Shown here: positions 54,251 to 63,047 of the stretch, in pieces
How positions within the stretch are numbered: position 1 is the first letter of the stretch
Layout: every line of letters starts with the position of its first letter
Assembly (NCBI GenBank): GCA_023639215.1
Contig: CP097899.1
Location: 1,432,501-1,496,500 of the forward strand
From: Candidatus Pristimantibacillus lignocellulolyticus
Lineage (GTDB): Bacteria > Bacillota > Bacilli > Paenibacillales > Paenibacillaceae
DNA length: 64,000 nucleotides
Direction: 5' to 3'
Translations under genes and position numbers: made by a program
The notes under the pieces: model-generated
Seen by the model: only the letters and a program-made list of their open reading frames with translations
Databases searched by the model: none
What the model was told of the DNA's origin: nothing

Positions 54251-55111
54251 TTACTTTCCAAGCTGCTCACGCCACTTGTATTTCGGCTCCCAGCCAAGTA
54301 ACTTCATTGCTTTCTCACTGTTAAGTAACGCTTCATGTCCTTCAAGTGGAGCACGGAAGTCAGTTACCTCAGGATAACGTGCAGCCATTAGCTCACGGCT
54401 TGGTACATCCATACTCGTCTCATTCGATCCGAGATTAAGCGCTACAGAACCAAGTCCTTCTGCTTCTATTGCTAGACGACAAGCTTCTGCAGCATCACGA
54501 GTATCGATATAACTCCACAAAATTCGTTCGCGTTCCTCGGGATTATTAATCCATGATGGGAACTGTTCGTACCATTCTGGTGGAATGACATTTCCTAGGC
54601 GAAGTGAAACGACTTGTATACCCGATCTTCGGTGGAACATATCTGCAGTTAATTCACCTACAACCTTGGATAAACCGTAGCTATCCTGTGGCAGCTGTGG
54701 ATGTTCTTCATCCATTGGTACATATTGAGGACCAAACGGATGAACAGCGAAACAAATGCCGTACGAAGATTCACTAGAAGCAACTACGACTTTCTTAATG
54801 CCTAGTCCTGAAGCCGCTTCCAAAACATTGTAAGTAGACATTACGTTATTACGGAATGTCACCTCTGGTGGCAACATTCCAGCTCTTGGAATTGCCGCCA
54901 TATGAATAACAGCATAAGCATCAGCAAGTGCACCGTATGTTTGACCTAAATCTTCAAGATCGACGATTAGCGTAGGGCATATTGCCTCCTCCGGTTGACG
55001 TGTATCGACGTTCAGCACATTATATCCATGTTCCACCAAATGTTTAACTACCCATCGGCCCAACATACCACTTCCACCAGTTACAACTACTTTCTTAGCT
55101 TGATTAGTCAT
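54251..55111 (-). CDS. NAD-dependent epimerase/dehydratase (extended SDR)
   Basis: A 286-residue Rossmann enzyme with GGSGMLG at 12-18, an HMAAIP segment, catalytic Ser region (SSESSYG) and YGLSK active-site pair. The C-terminal part carries sugar-epimerase-like elements (SLRLGNVIPP, YIDTRDAAEAC). It resembles uronate dehydrogenases and nucleotide-sugar epimerases; the reaction is not fixed by sequence. The ATG is preceded by GGAGGG. Confidence 0.88.
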   Translation of the reverse strand: MTNQAKKVVVTGGSGMLGRWVVKHLVEHGYNVLNVDTRQPEEAICPTLIVDLEDLGQTYGALADAYAVIHMAAIPRAGMLPPEVTFRNNVMSTYNVLEAASGLGIKKVVVASSESSYGICFAVHPFGPQYVPMDEEHPQLPQDSYGLSKVVGELTADMFHRRSGIQVVSLRLGNVIPPEWYEQFPSWINNPEERERILWSYIDTRDAAEACRLAIEAEGLGSVALNLGSNETSMDVPSRELMAARYPEVTDFRAPLEGHEALLNSEKAMKLLGWEPKYKWREQLGK

Positions 55112-55267
55112 CTAAATTATTCCCTCCGTATGTTAGGTGATTGAAATAAACAATCCAATATGTTGATGTATTACTTGCTCCCCGTCCAAATAGAGCTAAA
55201 CATGTTATTTGATCGAGTATCAAGTCTAGATTAACAGACTTTGTTTATTCAGTAAACTAAGAAGTGT

Positions 55268-55297
55268 AAAAATCCCATTCTATTATGTCAGAATGGG
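55268..55297 (-). terminator. Terminator of the DinB gene
   Basis: Arms CCCATTCT (55274-55281) and AGAATGGG (55290-55297), followed on the minus strand by ATTTTT. Confidence 0.72.
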
Positions 55298-55315
55298 CTT
55301 AAAATCGTATCTAAT

Positions 55316-55762
55316 CTATCGAACATAAACAATATAATCGGTACTAACGGGTTCAATTCCAGCTTGCCTGAGCCGCATATTAATTTGTCCTCGATGATAT
55401 TGTCCATGAAGAGCTACATGAGTTAAAATTTCTCGGATAGAACTGTTAAACTGTTCCCCTTTACTATTGGAATATTGGATGATGTTATCTAGATCTGTAT
55501 GTTCTAATTGATTGAGATACATGGTGTAGTTCTCTACATTTTGTTGACTAAGATTTATACAGTCTGTGAGATTACCGTCTGACCATATTGGTAGTTGAGA
55601 ACTATCCATTCCATGTAATCTAGTTATCCATACTTGTTCTGCACATAGGATATGTAGAAATAAACGTATCTGTTGCTCATCTGCTTCACAGTTTTGTAAG
55701 GTTTCTAAAATACGTTGATTTGCCCAATATAAGTGTTCGAACATATGTTGTATTGTTTTCAA
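55316..55762 (-). CDS. DinB-family metal-dependent protein
   Basis: A 148-residue four-helix-bundle protein of the DinB/YfiT superfamily. The likely metal His residues lie in FLHILCAEQVW and HVALHGQYHRGQI. I start it at the TTG at 55762, eight bases after GGGAGG; the frame opens earlier at 55786 without a site. DinB-fold enzymes include thiol-dependent transferases and detoxifying hydrolases; function is unknown here. A dyad within its likely promoter suggests regulation. Confidence 0.82.
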   Translation of the reverse strand: MKTIQHMFEHLYWANQRILETLQNCEADEQQIRLFLHILCAEQVWITRLHGMDSSQLPIWSDGNLTDCINLSQQNVENYTMYLNQLEHTDLDNIIQYSNSKGEQFNSSIREILTHVALHGQYHRGQINMRLRQAGIEPVSTDYIVYVR

Positions 55763-55803
55763 TAATATAGCCTCCCACTTGATCAATTACCTATTAAATA
55801 TGT

Positions 55804-55834
55804 ATTCTATACAAGGGTTTCTATCCCTTGTAAA
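55804..55834 (-). promoter_or_regulatory. Promoter with a dyad in a 19-bp spacer before the DinB gene
   Basis: On the minus strand TTTACA (55829-55834) and TAGAAT (55804-55809) are separated by 19 bp, filled by the dyad TACAAGGG-N7-CCCTTGTA (55810-55832). Long spacer plus dyad is the MerR-family pattern. A 17-bp alternative with TATAGA exists. Confidence 0.5.
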
Positions 55835-55941
55835 AGTTAACTACCGTTAACAACGAAATATGGAAAATTCAAACCATAGATTCTTAAAATGGATGTCGGA
55901 TGGCTTCTATCTAGCATGGACATTTGTCACTTATATAGAAT

Positions 55942-55984
55942 AAAACCGCAATAATGGTAATATTTCTACCGTTGTTGCGGTTTT
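55942..55984 (-). terminator. Terminator of the KinB-like kinase gene
   Basis: Arms AAAACCGCAA (55942-55951) and TTGCGGTTTT (55975-55984) with additional internal pairing. Confidence 0.8.
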
Positions 55985-56027
55985 ATTCTGCTCGCTAATA
56001 TATTCGATTAATGGAGTAATCAACTAT

Positions 56028-57305
56028 TTACGTAGGAATAGTTATAAGGAAGGTTGTACCTTTTCCTTTCTCACTATCAACTTCAATGTTCCCTTTGACT
56101 TTATTGATGGTACTGTAGACCATAAGCATGCCAAGACCCGTTCCTTCTTCTTTCGTAGAATAATACGGTCTTCCTAGTCGTGAGATTTCTTCCTTCGACA
56201 TTCCAATTCCTGTATCACGAATACTAATGATAATATTTTGCTTTCTTTCTGATATATCGATACTCAGCTTACCACCATCATTTTCTTTCATTGCTTCAAT
56301 ACCGTTTTTGTATAAATTAATTAGACATTGTTGGATTTGATTACGATCATAACTTTTGTTAAGAGAGTTATTAAAACTAAACTCAACCTCTACTTTATGT
56401 ATGGAAGCATATGGCATAATAATATTTTTTGTATATTGTGATTCTTCACTCATATTTGAATATACCATATTTTCAGATTGTGGCTTGGCAAATAAGAGAT
56501 AATCGCTAACGATTTTTTCTGCTCGTTGTAATTCTTGTAGAGATAGATCTACATACGATTTCTCTTCCTCGGTAATTGACTTAGACTTTTTCAATAATTG
56601 GAGAAAACCACTCGTCACCGTAAGTGGATTTCTTATCTCATGTGATACACTAGCCGCTAATTCACTCACCACATTTAATCTTTCCGATTGAATAATTCGA
56701 TCACGGTTCTTAATGTTAGCGATAATTTTTTCTATTAATATCATTATGACTATCATTACTCCCACATGTGTCATAAAGGCATTTACGGTGAGCACCCAGA
56801 ATTGATGACTTACTGCCCCATGAGCAAAACTTAAAGTAATTAGATAAAAACCCATAGTGAGAAAAGAACATACAGTTGCCGCTATAATTCGACCTTTCGA
56901 TTGTAGTTTCAAGAATTTCTCACTAAAAAGTGGTATCAATATAAAAATGATTGTTGAGAAAAGTAAAGACTTAATATTACCTTCTCCACCTACATAGAAG
57001 CGGTGCACATTTAAGATTAAGTATAACGGTAGAACATTTTTATAACCTCCAAAAAGAGCTACGATAATAAACGGAATGTATCTCAGATCAAAAATATATC
57101 CAATATCGAGTTTAAATGGCTTGGCAATACATAGACTCATCGCGACTGCCGATAGCAAGACAATAATTATTCTATTATATGAATAAGCACTATTCTCAAA
57201 GAAAATTAAAAATATTAATACTGGGATTAGCAAGAATAAGAAGTTCAACAGTAAGGTTTCAAACAAGAGATGACTTCCTTTCGATCTTAGATGCTTAAAA
57301 ATCAT
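56028..57305 (-). CDS. KinB-like membrane sensor histidine kinase
   Basis: A 425-residue kinase with about six membrane helices in the first 195 residues (5TM/LYT-type sensor, as in the sporulation kinase KinB), no PAS domain, H-box SVSHEIRNPLTV (His222), N-box INLYKNGIEAM and G-boxes DTGIGMS and GTGLGM. No response regulator is linked, consistent with an orphan kinase feeding Spo0F; that is inference. The start at 57305 has only a weak GGATCC site. Confidence 0.88.
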   Translation of the reverse strand: MIFKHLRSKGSHLLFETLLLNFLFLLIPVLIFLIFFENSAYSYNRIIIVLLSAVAMSLCIAKPFKLDIGYIFDLRYIPFIIVALFGGYKNVLPLYLILNVHRFYVGGEGNIKSLLFSTIIFILIPLFSEKFLKLQSKGRIIAATVCSFLTMGFYLITLSFAHGAVSHQFWVLTVNAFMTHVGVMIVIMILIEKIIANIKNRDRIIQSERLNVVSELAASVSHEIRNPLTVTSGFLQLLKKSKSITEEEKSYVDLSLQELQRAEKIVSDYLLFAKPQSENMVYSNMSEESQYTKNIIMPYASIHKVEVEFSFNNSLNKSYDRNQIQQCLINLYKNGIEAMKENDGGKLSIDISERKQNIIISIRDTGIGMSKEEISRLGRPYYSTKEEGTGLGMLMVYSTINKVKGNIEVDSEKGKGTTFLITIPT

Positions 57306-57383
57306 TATGTAGGATCCAGATCTTTATAATAAAGCATTAAACTAACATTATAAATAAAATTAACACTATTAACCATATACAAT

Positions 57384-57413
57384 AACAAAAAAAAAGCATC
57401 CAAAGGATGCTTT
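57384..57413 (-). terminator. Terminator of the DrrAB-like exporter operon
   Basis: Arms AAAGCATCC (57393-57401) and GGATGCTTT (57405-57413), loop AAA; on the minus strand a nine-T run follows. Confidence 0.92.
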
Positions 57414-57444
57414 ATGGGTAAATCGGGCCAAACTATTTTCTCCT

Positions 57445-58260
57445 CTACGTCCTGCGCATATATGCACGTACTGTAATTGGAGCAAAGATCGCTACAATGA
57501 CAGCAGCGCCGATAAGTGAAATATATAAGTCAACACCTATCGTGCCAGAGTTAGCAAGTTCCCTCACAGCAGTGACAAGATGAGAAATTGGGTTGATTTT
57601 CACGAACCATTGAAGAATATTCGGCAATGTATCCGCGGGAACAAAAGCATTAGATAGAAACGTAAGAGGAAACAACACAATCATCGAAATTCCTTGTACG
57701 CTTGAAGCGGTACGTGCAATAACACCGAAGAAGGCAAAAATCCAGCTAATAGCCCAAGCACATACAATAACTAGAAGTCCAGCAATAACGACGTAACCAA
57801 AGCCACCCTCAGGACGATATCCCATTACATATCCCATCGTGAATGTGAGTATTGTTGCAATTGTATAACGGATTGTATCTGCGAGCAGTGCCCCTGCGAG
57901 TGGTGCAATCCGGGCAATAGGCAGTGACTTGAATCGGTCGAATACACCTTTATCCATATCTTCACGTAACTGGACACCGGTAACAATGGAAGTTGTAATT
58001 ACAGTCTGTACAAGAATTCCTGGAATAATGATCGGCAAATAACTAAGTACATCACCGGAGATCGCTCCTCCAAAAATATAAGTAAACATTAGCGTGAACA
58101 GAATCGGCTGGAGCGTGACATCAAACAACTGCTCAGGCGTACGTCGAATTTTGAGCAGGCCTCGATAAGCCATCGTTAACGAGTTGCGTACAGATTGGCT
58201 AAAGCTCGTATGGTTACGCAGTTGGCGTTCCGCAATCGACTTAATAGAAGTACTACTCAT
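57445..58260 (-). CDS. ABC-2 type permease, DrrB-like
   Basis: A 271-residue membrane protein with six predicted helices and the ABC-2 pattern (FDVTLQPILFTLMFTYIFGG, VFDRFKSLPIARIAP, FLSNAFVPADTLP). Its ATG overlaps the ATPase stop (ATGA). It pairs with that ATPase to export a drug or lipid-like compound, as the DrrAB family does. Confidence 0.93.
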   Translation of the reverse strand: MSSTSIKSIAERQLRNHTSFSQSVRNSLTMAYRGLLKIRRTPEQLFDVTLQPILFTLMFTYIFGGAISGDVLSYLPIIIPGILVQTVITTSIVTGVQLREDMDKGVFDRFKSLPIARIAPLAGALLADTIRYTIATILTFTMGYVMGYRPEGGFGYVVIAGLLVIVCAWAISWIFAFFGVIARTASSVQGISMIVLFPLTFLSNAFVPADTLPNILQWFVKINPISHLVTAVRELANSGTIGVDLYISLIGAAVIVAIFAPITVRAYMRRT

Positions 58261-59288
58261 ATGCTCACCTCCAACACTTTTTCTGACTCGTTAGACGTTG
58301 ATGATACTTCCTGCGTAACATCATTGCCAGTAATAGTTAGAAACACCTCATCTAAAGTTGGTTTCTGTACACTTAACTCAGCAAGCTGAATTCCCGCTTC
58401 TCGAAGAGCAATTAGCAGATCAGTGACTCGGTCAGCATCCGCCATTGGAGCCGTAATTTTCCCTATTTCTGACGAAACTGTTGACCTAGCGTTAAGTACT
58501 TTTTCAACAATACGACGAGTTTCTAGCATATCATGTGAATGCTGAATACTTAGATGCAATGATGATGTACCAACTGAAGCTTTCAGTTCGTTCACCGTAC
58601 CTTCTGCGACAACTCGGCCATGATCGATTACTGCGATCCGGTCGGCTAATTCATCTGCCTCTTGGAGGTACTGTGTTGTTAAGAGTACAGTTGAACCGGT
58701 CTGCACCAACCGGCGGATCGTATCCCACATTTGATTACGTGTTCGCGGATCTAGACCAGTAGTTGGCTCATCCAAGAAGATTAGTGGAGGCTGTGCAATA
58801 AGACTTGCCGCTAGATCTAGACGGCGACGCATACCACCTGAGAAATTTTTCAACGGTCGTTTCGCTGCTTCCGTTAAACTAAATTCTTCCAACAATTCCG
58901 CTGCCTTACGCTTTGCTTCTGCTCGCCCCAGTCCTAACAATCTTGAAAATATAATCAAATTTTCGGTAGCGCTAAGTGACTCATCGACTGAGGCATATTG
59001 ACCAGTTACTCCAATCAATTGACGTACAATATTTGACTCTTTCACTACATCGTATCCGAAGATACGTGCTGACCCTGCATCCGCTCGTAGTAACGTAGCT
59101 AGCATGCTAATCGTAGTCGTCTTTCCCGCTCCGTTGGGACCAAGTACACCGTAGATTGTACCAGCACGTACATTCAAATCCACACCATCAACCGCACGAT
59201 TATCACCAAAAGTTTTGACGAGTCCGCTCGCTTCAACTGCCCACTCCCCATTATTTCGAATGACTTGGCTTGTAATTACATTACTCAT
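58257..59288 (-). CDS. ABC exporter ATPase, DrrA-like
   Basis: A 343-residue ATPase: Walker A (GPNGAGKTT), signature (FSGGMRRRLDLAASL), Walker B (LIFLDEPTTGLDP), and the DrrA-type C-terminal extension ending with the VQKPTLDEVFLTITG motif. I use the ATG at 59288, seven bases after GGGAGG. The promoter region holds a TTACAA-N3-TTGTAA dyad, but no regulator gene is adjacent. Confidence 0.94.
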   Translation of the reverse strand: MSNVITSQVIRNNGEWAVEASGLVKTFGDNRAVDGVDLNVRAGTIYGVLGPNGAGKTTTISMLATLLRADAGSARIFGYDVVKESNIVRQLIGVTGQYASVDESLSATENLIIFSRLLGLGRAEAKRKAAELLEEFSLTEAAKRPLKNFSGGMRRRLDLAASLIAQPPLIFLDEPTTGLDPRTRNQMWDTIRRLVQTGSTVLLTTQYLQEADELADRIAVIDHGRVVAEGTVNELKASVGTSSLHLSIQHSHDMLETRRIVEKVLNARSTVSSEIGKITAPMADADRVTDLLIALREAGIQLAELSVQKPTLDEVFLTITGNDVTQEVSSTSNESEKVLEVSI

Positions 59289-59603
59289 TGTCATTCCTCC
59301 CTCTTCGTATTACTATAAATTGGTTTTACAATTTTTGTAATTGATCTCAAGTTGGAAAAATTGCTCCGTCTTAAGGCGGATATTTACTTGTCTCTACCTC
59401 ATTCATCTATAGATACGCCTTAATATATCTATATAGATTACTGTTGATTTAGCGATAATAAATGAAATATATGAACTGAATATGAACAATGAACGCTGAG
59501 CTGAAAAGAGGGACAAAATGCCAAATACATAGTCTATTCATAACTTAAAATAGGCACTTAACTAGTAATGAGTGTGAAGTATATAATGAGGGGTGCGTAA
59601 CAT
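59289..59603. other. Divergent intergenic region between the DrrAB exporter and oxalate decarboxylase genes
   Basis: 315 bp with no gene. Besides the dyad at 59326-59340 it contains an exact inverted repeat TTAAGGCG (59371-59378) and CGCCTTAA (59416-59423) with a 37-bp spacing, of unknown meaning. Confidence 0.5.
59326..59340. promoter_or_regulatory. Operator-like dyad in the DrrA promoter
   Basis: TTACAA-TTT-TTGTAA is a perfect dyad. On the minus strand TTACAA could serve as -35 with TATAGT 17 bp downstream, so a bound protein would block the promoter. Confidence 0.45.
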
Positions 59604-60797
59604 TTGGAAAACGAAAAACGGAATGGAGATATACCACAACCGATAAGAAATGATGGAGCTGGTTGGTGGGATTTAGGACCTCGGGATATTATGCGCGATC
59701 TTGAGAACCCTGACATGCTAGTTTCGCCTGTTACCGATGCCGGATCACTTCCTAACCTAAAGTTCTCTTTCTCCGATACTAATATGCAATTAAATCACGG
59801 TGGATGGTCACGAGAAGTGACCGTTAGACAACTTCCGATTGCGACAACGATTGCTGGGGTGAATATGGCTCTAACTCCGGGTGGTGTGCGAGAGTTACAT
59901 TGGCATCAGCAAGCGGAATGGGCGATTATGCTTGTGGGTCGAGCACGAATTACATCAGTAGATCAGAATGGGAGGAACTTCATTGCTGACATAGGTGTGG
60001 GGGATCTTTGGTACTTCCCTCCCGGACTTCCTCATTCTATTCAAGGACTTGAGGAAGGCAGTGAGTTTTTGCTTGTCTTCCCTGATGGTAGCTTCTCTGA
60101 CCTCAATACTTTAAGTATTTCTGATTGGTTTGCTCATACGCCAAAGGACGTCCTATCGGCAAATTTTGGTGTTCCAACAAATGTTTTTGCCGAAATCCCA
60201 ACCCATCAGTTATATATTTTTCAATCGAACGTTCCTGGCCCACTGGAAAGTCAGCAAGTAGCAGACCCACAAGGTACAGTACCAACCACATTTACACATC
60301 GACTACTTGCACAAGAGCCAATTGTAACTCCTGGCGGGAGTACAGTACGTATTGTGGATTCAACGAACTTTCCTATTTCGACTCAAATTGCCGCATCATT
60401 ACTGGAGATCAAACCTGGCGCAATGAGAGAAATGCACTGGCATCCAAACAATGATGAATGGCAATATTATATTTCAGGTACAGCGAGAATGACGGTTATG
60501 GCACCTAATAGTACTGCTCGCACGTTCAATTATCGTGCTGGGGATGTTGGTTATGTACCGCGTGCTTTCGGACATTACATTCAAAACACGGGTAATAAGA
60601 GTGTGTGGGTTTTAGAAATATTTAAGAGTGATCGCTTTGAAGATATTTCACTTAATCAGTGGATGGCACTAACACCTCATCACATCGTTCAAGAGAACTT
60701 ACACGTAGGACCAGAATTAATAAACGCTTTAACAAAGAAAAAGCAATTTATAGTAAAAAAACCTGGCTTTTCTTATTATCCGAGAACTGATAAGTAA
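59604..60797 (+). CDS. Bicupin oxalate decarboxylase-like protein with altered active-site lid
   Basis: A 397-residue double-cupin protein closely following Bacillus OxdC. N-terminal Mn site: His99, His101, Glu105 (RELHWHQQAEW) and His144. C-terminal Mn site: His278, His280, Glu285 (REMHWHPNNDEW) and His324, with catalytic-type Glu338. OxdC converts oxalate to formate and CO2 and relies on a lid, SENST, whose Glu162 is a proton donor. Here the lid reads SDLNT (165-169), with Asp in that place, so activity or specificity may differ. No signal peptide. The start is TTG at 59604 after GAGGGG. Confidence 0.9.
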   Translation: MENEKRNGDIPQPIRNDGAGWWDLGPRDIMRDLENPDMLVSPVTDAGSLPNLKFSFSDTNMQLNHGGWSREVTVRQLPIATTIAGVNMALTPGGVRELHWHQQAEWAIMLVGRARITSVDQNGRNFIADIGVGDLWYFPPGLPHSIQGLEEGSEFLLVFPDGSFSDLNTLSISDWFAHTPKDVLSANFGVPTNVFAEIPTHQLYIFQSNVPGPLESQQVADPQGTVPTTFTHRLLAQEPIVTPGGSTVRIVDSTNFPISTQIAASLLEIKPGAMREMHWHPNNDEWQYYISGTARMTVMAPNSTARTFNYRAGDVGYVPRAFGHYIQNTGNKSVWVLEIFKSDRFEDISLNQWMALTPHHIVQENLHVGPELINALTKKKQFIVKKPGFSYYPRTDK

Positions 60798-60820
60798 GAC
60801 ATTTGTATACTGTTATATAG

Positions 60821-61741
60821 TTACAGCAGTATCGTATATGGCCTCAGCTCTATCGCTGCTTCCGTGTTACTAAATATACTTCTCGCTTCCATCTCTAGAT
60901 GGGCTAAATCCTCTAGCTGATACCTGGAGCTAAAGTGAGTAATAAATAGTTTCTTTGCTTTTGCAGCATACGCAATTTCTGCCGCTTGTAGAGCAGTGGA
61001 ATGTCCGTACTCATATGCCTTCTCTGCCAAATCATGAGCAAATGTTGCCTCGTGAATAAGAACATCTGCATCCTCACCGAGCTTCACTGCATTATCACAT
61101 GGTCTTGTATCGCCAAGTATCGTAATGATGTGTCCAGGCAATGGCTTGCCAACGGCATCTGCGGAACGAATGACACGACCGTCCTCTAAAGTAATATCGT
61201 TACCAGCTTTTAATTGACCATAGGCAGGACCTGCTGGAACTCCCATCTCAGCAAGCCAACTAGCATTAAGTGCTCCCTTACGCTCATGTTCCATAATTCG
61301 ATATCCAAAACAATCTATACGATGATCCAGTTTCGCCGCCTCCACCATCACTTCATCGTCCTCGAATAACATTCCTTCATTAATTTCCACGATGTGCAAT
61401 GGATAGTTCAAGTGAGTTTCAGTTAACCGCAAATTTGTCTCCAGTAGTTCATGTAATCCCTGCGGTCCGTAAATGTGTAAAGCATCTGTACCGCCGAGCG
61501 ATGAGCGGCTACTTAATAAACCTGGAAGACCATAGACATGATCGCCATGCAAATGAGTAATGAACAACTTATTCAGACGGGAAAGCTTTAAGGAAGTATG
61601 TAACAGTTGATGCTGGGTGCCCTCTCCGCAGTCGAACATCCAAAACGAGCCGTTATACTGGGATACTCGCAGCGCTATAGAGGTCACATTCCTCCCACGA
61701 ATCGGCATACCAGCACTTGTACCGAGAAAGTAAAGTTCCAT
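60821..61741 (-). CDS. rnz: Ribonuclease Z
   Basis: A 306-residue metallo-beta-lactamase-fold endonuclease that trims the 3' trailer of tRNA precursors. The metal motif THLHGDHVYGLPG gives His63, His65, Asp67 and His68; further ligands include the DTRPCDN region and the C-terminal ITHFSSRY. Length matches the short bacterial form. The PxKxRN motif is replaced by GMPIRGRN at the N-terminus, the usual RNase Z start. It is converging on the oxalate decarboxylase gene, 24 bp away. Confidence 0.95.
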   Translation of the reverse strand: MELYFLGTSAGMPIRGRNVTSIALRVSQYNGSFWMFDCGEGTQHQLLHTSLKLSRLNKLFITHLHGDHVYGLPGLLSSRSSLGGTDALHIYGPQGLHELLETNLRLTETHLNYPLHIVEINEGMLFEDDEVMVEAAKLDHRIDCFGYRIMEHERKGALNASWLAEMGVPAGPAYGQLKAGNDITLEDGRVIRSADAVGKPLPGHIITILGDTRPCDNAVKLGEDADVLIHEATFAHDLAEKAYEYGHSTALQAAEIAYAAKAKKLFITHFSSRYQLEDLAHLEMEARSIFSNTEAAIELRPYTILL

Positions 61742-61860
61742 ACTGCATCTCCTCTAAATGTAATACAACTTGTACAATATTCACTACATTATTTCACATC
61801 GCACTAACCGTTATACAAACTACTGGCTGTCACTAACAAAACTTTCTTTACAATATATAC

Positions 61861-61989
61861 TCAAACCAAGCTAGATAATAGTTGATACAATAATCCTTTA
61901 AATATAATATCGAGCGCGCCAGCAATGATAATAACGACAATAATCAATACAATAATTGACTTTTTATTTTTTCCCTTAAACCACTTCAA
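61861..61989 (-). CDS. Small membrane peptide, about 42 residues
   Basis: A short frame with a strong AGGAGG eight bases before the TTG at 61989 (an adjacent in-frame TTG at 61992 is the alternative). It translates as a basic start KWFKGKNKK followed by a hydrophobic helix of about 20 residues (SIIVLIIVVIIIAGALDIIF) and a short tail ending SSLV. The pattern of lysine-rich start plus one helix is typical of genuine small membrane proteins. No family recognised. It lies alone in the gap between rnz and the creatininase-family gene. Confidence 0.6.
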   Translation of the reverse strand: MKWFKGKNKKSIIVLIIVVIIIAGALDIIFKGLLYQLLSSLV

Positions 61990-62110
61990 CAAGTTCGCCT
62001 CCTACTTGAAAACAACATAATTATTAGTAAATTAATTATATATGGATTAATAAAACATTGATATGACACTTTGATGACGATCGCAATAACTAAGGCAAAC
62101 ATAAACAAAT

Positions 62111-62143
62111 AAGTCGTGCAATCCTAAAAGAATCGCACGACTT
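62111..62143 (-). terminator. Terminator of the creatininase-family gene
   Basis: Arms AAGTCGTGC (62111-62119) and GCACGACTT (62135-62143), followed on the minus strand by ATTTGTTT, 19 bp after the stop. Confidence 0.72.
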
Positions 62144-62161
62144 ATTGTTTGTTTTACTTTA

Positions 62162-63004
62162 TTAGCGTGGCAAATGAGTGCCGTATCTAGGGAGAATAAC
62201 ATCTTTAGTATAAACATCCGCTTGGCGTAGTGTTGCTACGATCGTTGGCATATCTAGTGCCTCTATAAGTTCATCTATTACTTTAATACCCACATCTGCA
62301 TATACTTCTCTTTCGTCCGCTGTTTTCAAGAGCGGTGTTACCATATGATCGGATGGTTCATTAAAGTAAGATCCTACCGCAGCTGATTGATACGCGAATT
62401 TACCTAATGCATTACCAGGATTTTTATCCATCCCCGCTATCATATGCCCAACATCATAAGTAACAGAATGTGATTCTGGAACGTTCAATGGAACATCTTC
62501 TAATCTACCCAAAACTTTATAAGCACCAATACTTATATCATGGAATGACTCCATCAAATTGCAGTTGGCTGCTTCTGCTGCTTTCAACATATCGATATAT
62601 AGAATGGGCACTTTCGTCTCGTCAAAGAAATCACGTACCATACCGCTTAATGTCATATGAGCTGGACCATGACTAGTAACATAAACTTGTCGTCTAAATC
62701 CTTGATTTAATAACGACTTTGCAATCTTGTCTAAATAAGCCATACCATCTTTTATACTCATTTGAATCGTACCGCGACCGATAATCGTTCCACCTGCGAA
62801 GAAATAAGGCAAGTTGTGCAAAACAAGTCCATCTGATGCTTCAGCCATTTTCAAAGCAATAGCTTCCGCTAAAACAGTTTCAGCGTCTAGCGGTAAGGCA
62901 CCATGTGTTTCGGTTACTCCGACTGGAATATAAATAATATCATTACGATCTAAATATTGTTCGACTTCACCGTTTGTCATTTTTGAAAGAAATCTTGTAC
63001 GCAT
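62162..63004 (-). CDS. Creatininase-family amidohydrolase
   Basis: A 280-residue metal hydrolase with family elements PVGVTETHGALPLDAET (Glu, His and Asp metal ligands), VTSHGPAH and a Glu in PESHSVTYDVGHM. The ATG at 63004 lies seven bases after AGGAGG. The family covers creatininase, mycofactocin peptidase and deformylases of cofactor biosynthesis; the substrate is unknown. It is 43 bp behind the GPH-type symporter remnant, suggesting the two formed an uptake and hydrolysis pair. Confidence 0.88.
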   Translation of the reverse strand: MRTRFLSKMTNGEVEQYLDRNDIIYIPVGVTETHGALPLDAETVLAEAIALKMAEASDGLVLHNLPYFFAGGTIIGRGTIQMSIKDGMAYLDKIAKSLLNQGFRRQVYVTSHGPAHMTLSGMVRDFFDETKVPILYIDMLKAAEAANCNLMESFHDISIGAYKVLGRLEDVPLNVPESHSVTYDVGHMIAGMDKNPGNALGKFAYQSAAVGSYFNEPSDHMVTPLLKTADEREVYADVGIKVIDELIEALDMPTIVATLRQADVYTKDVILPRYGTHLPR

Positions 63005-63047
63005 GTAATACCCTCCTGCTTCTTTATTCATAACAATCTATTAGAAA

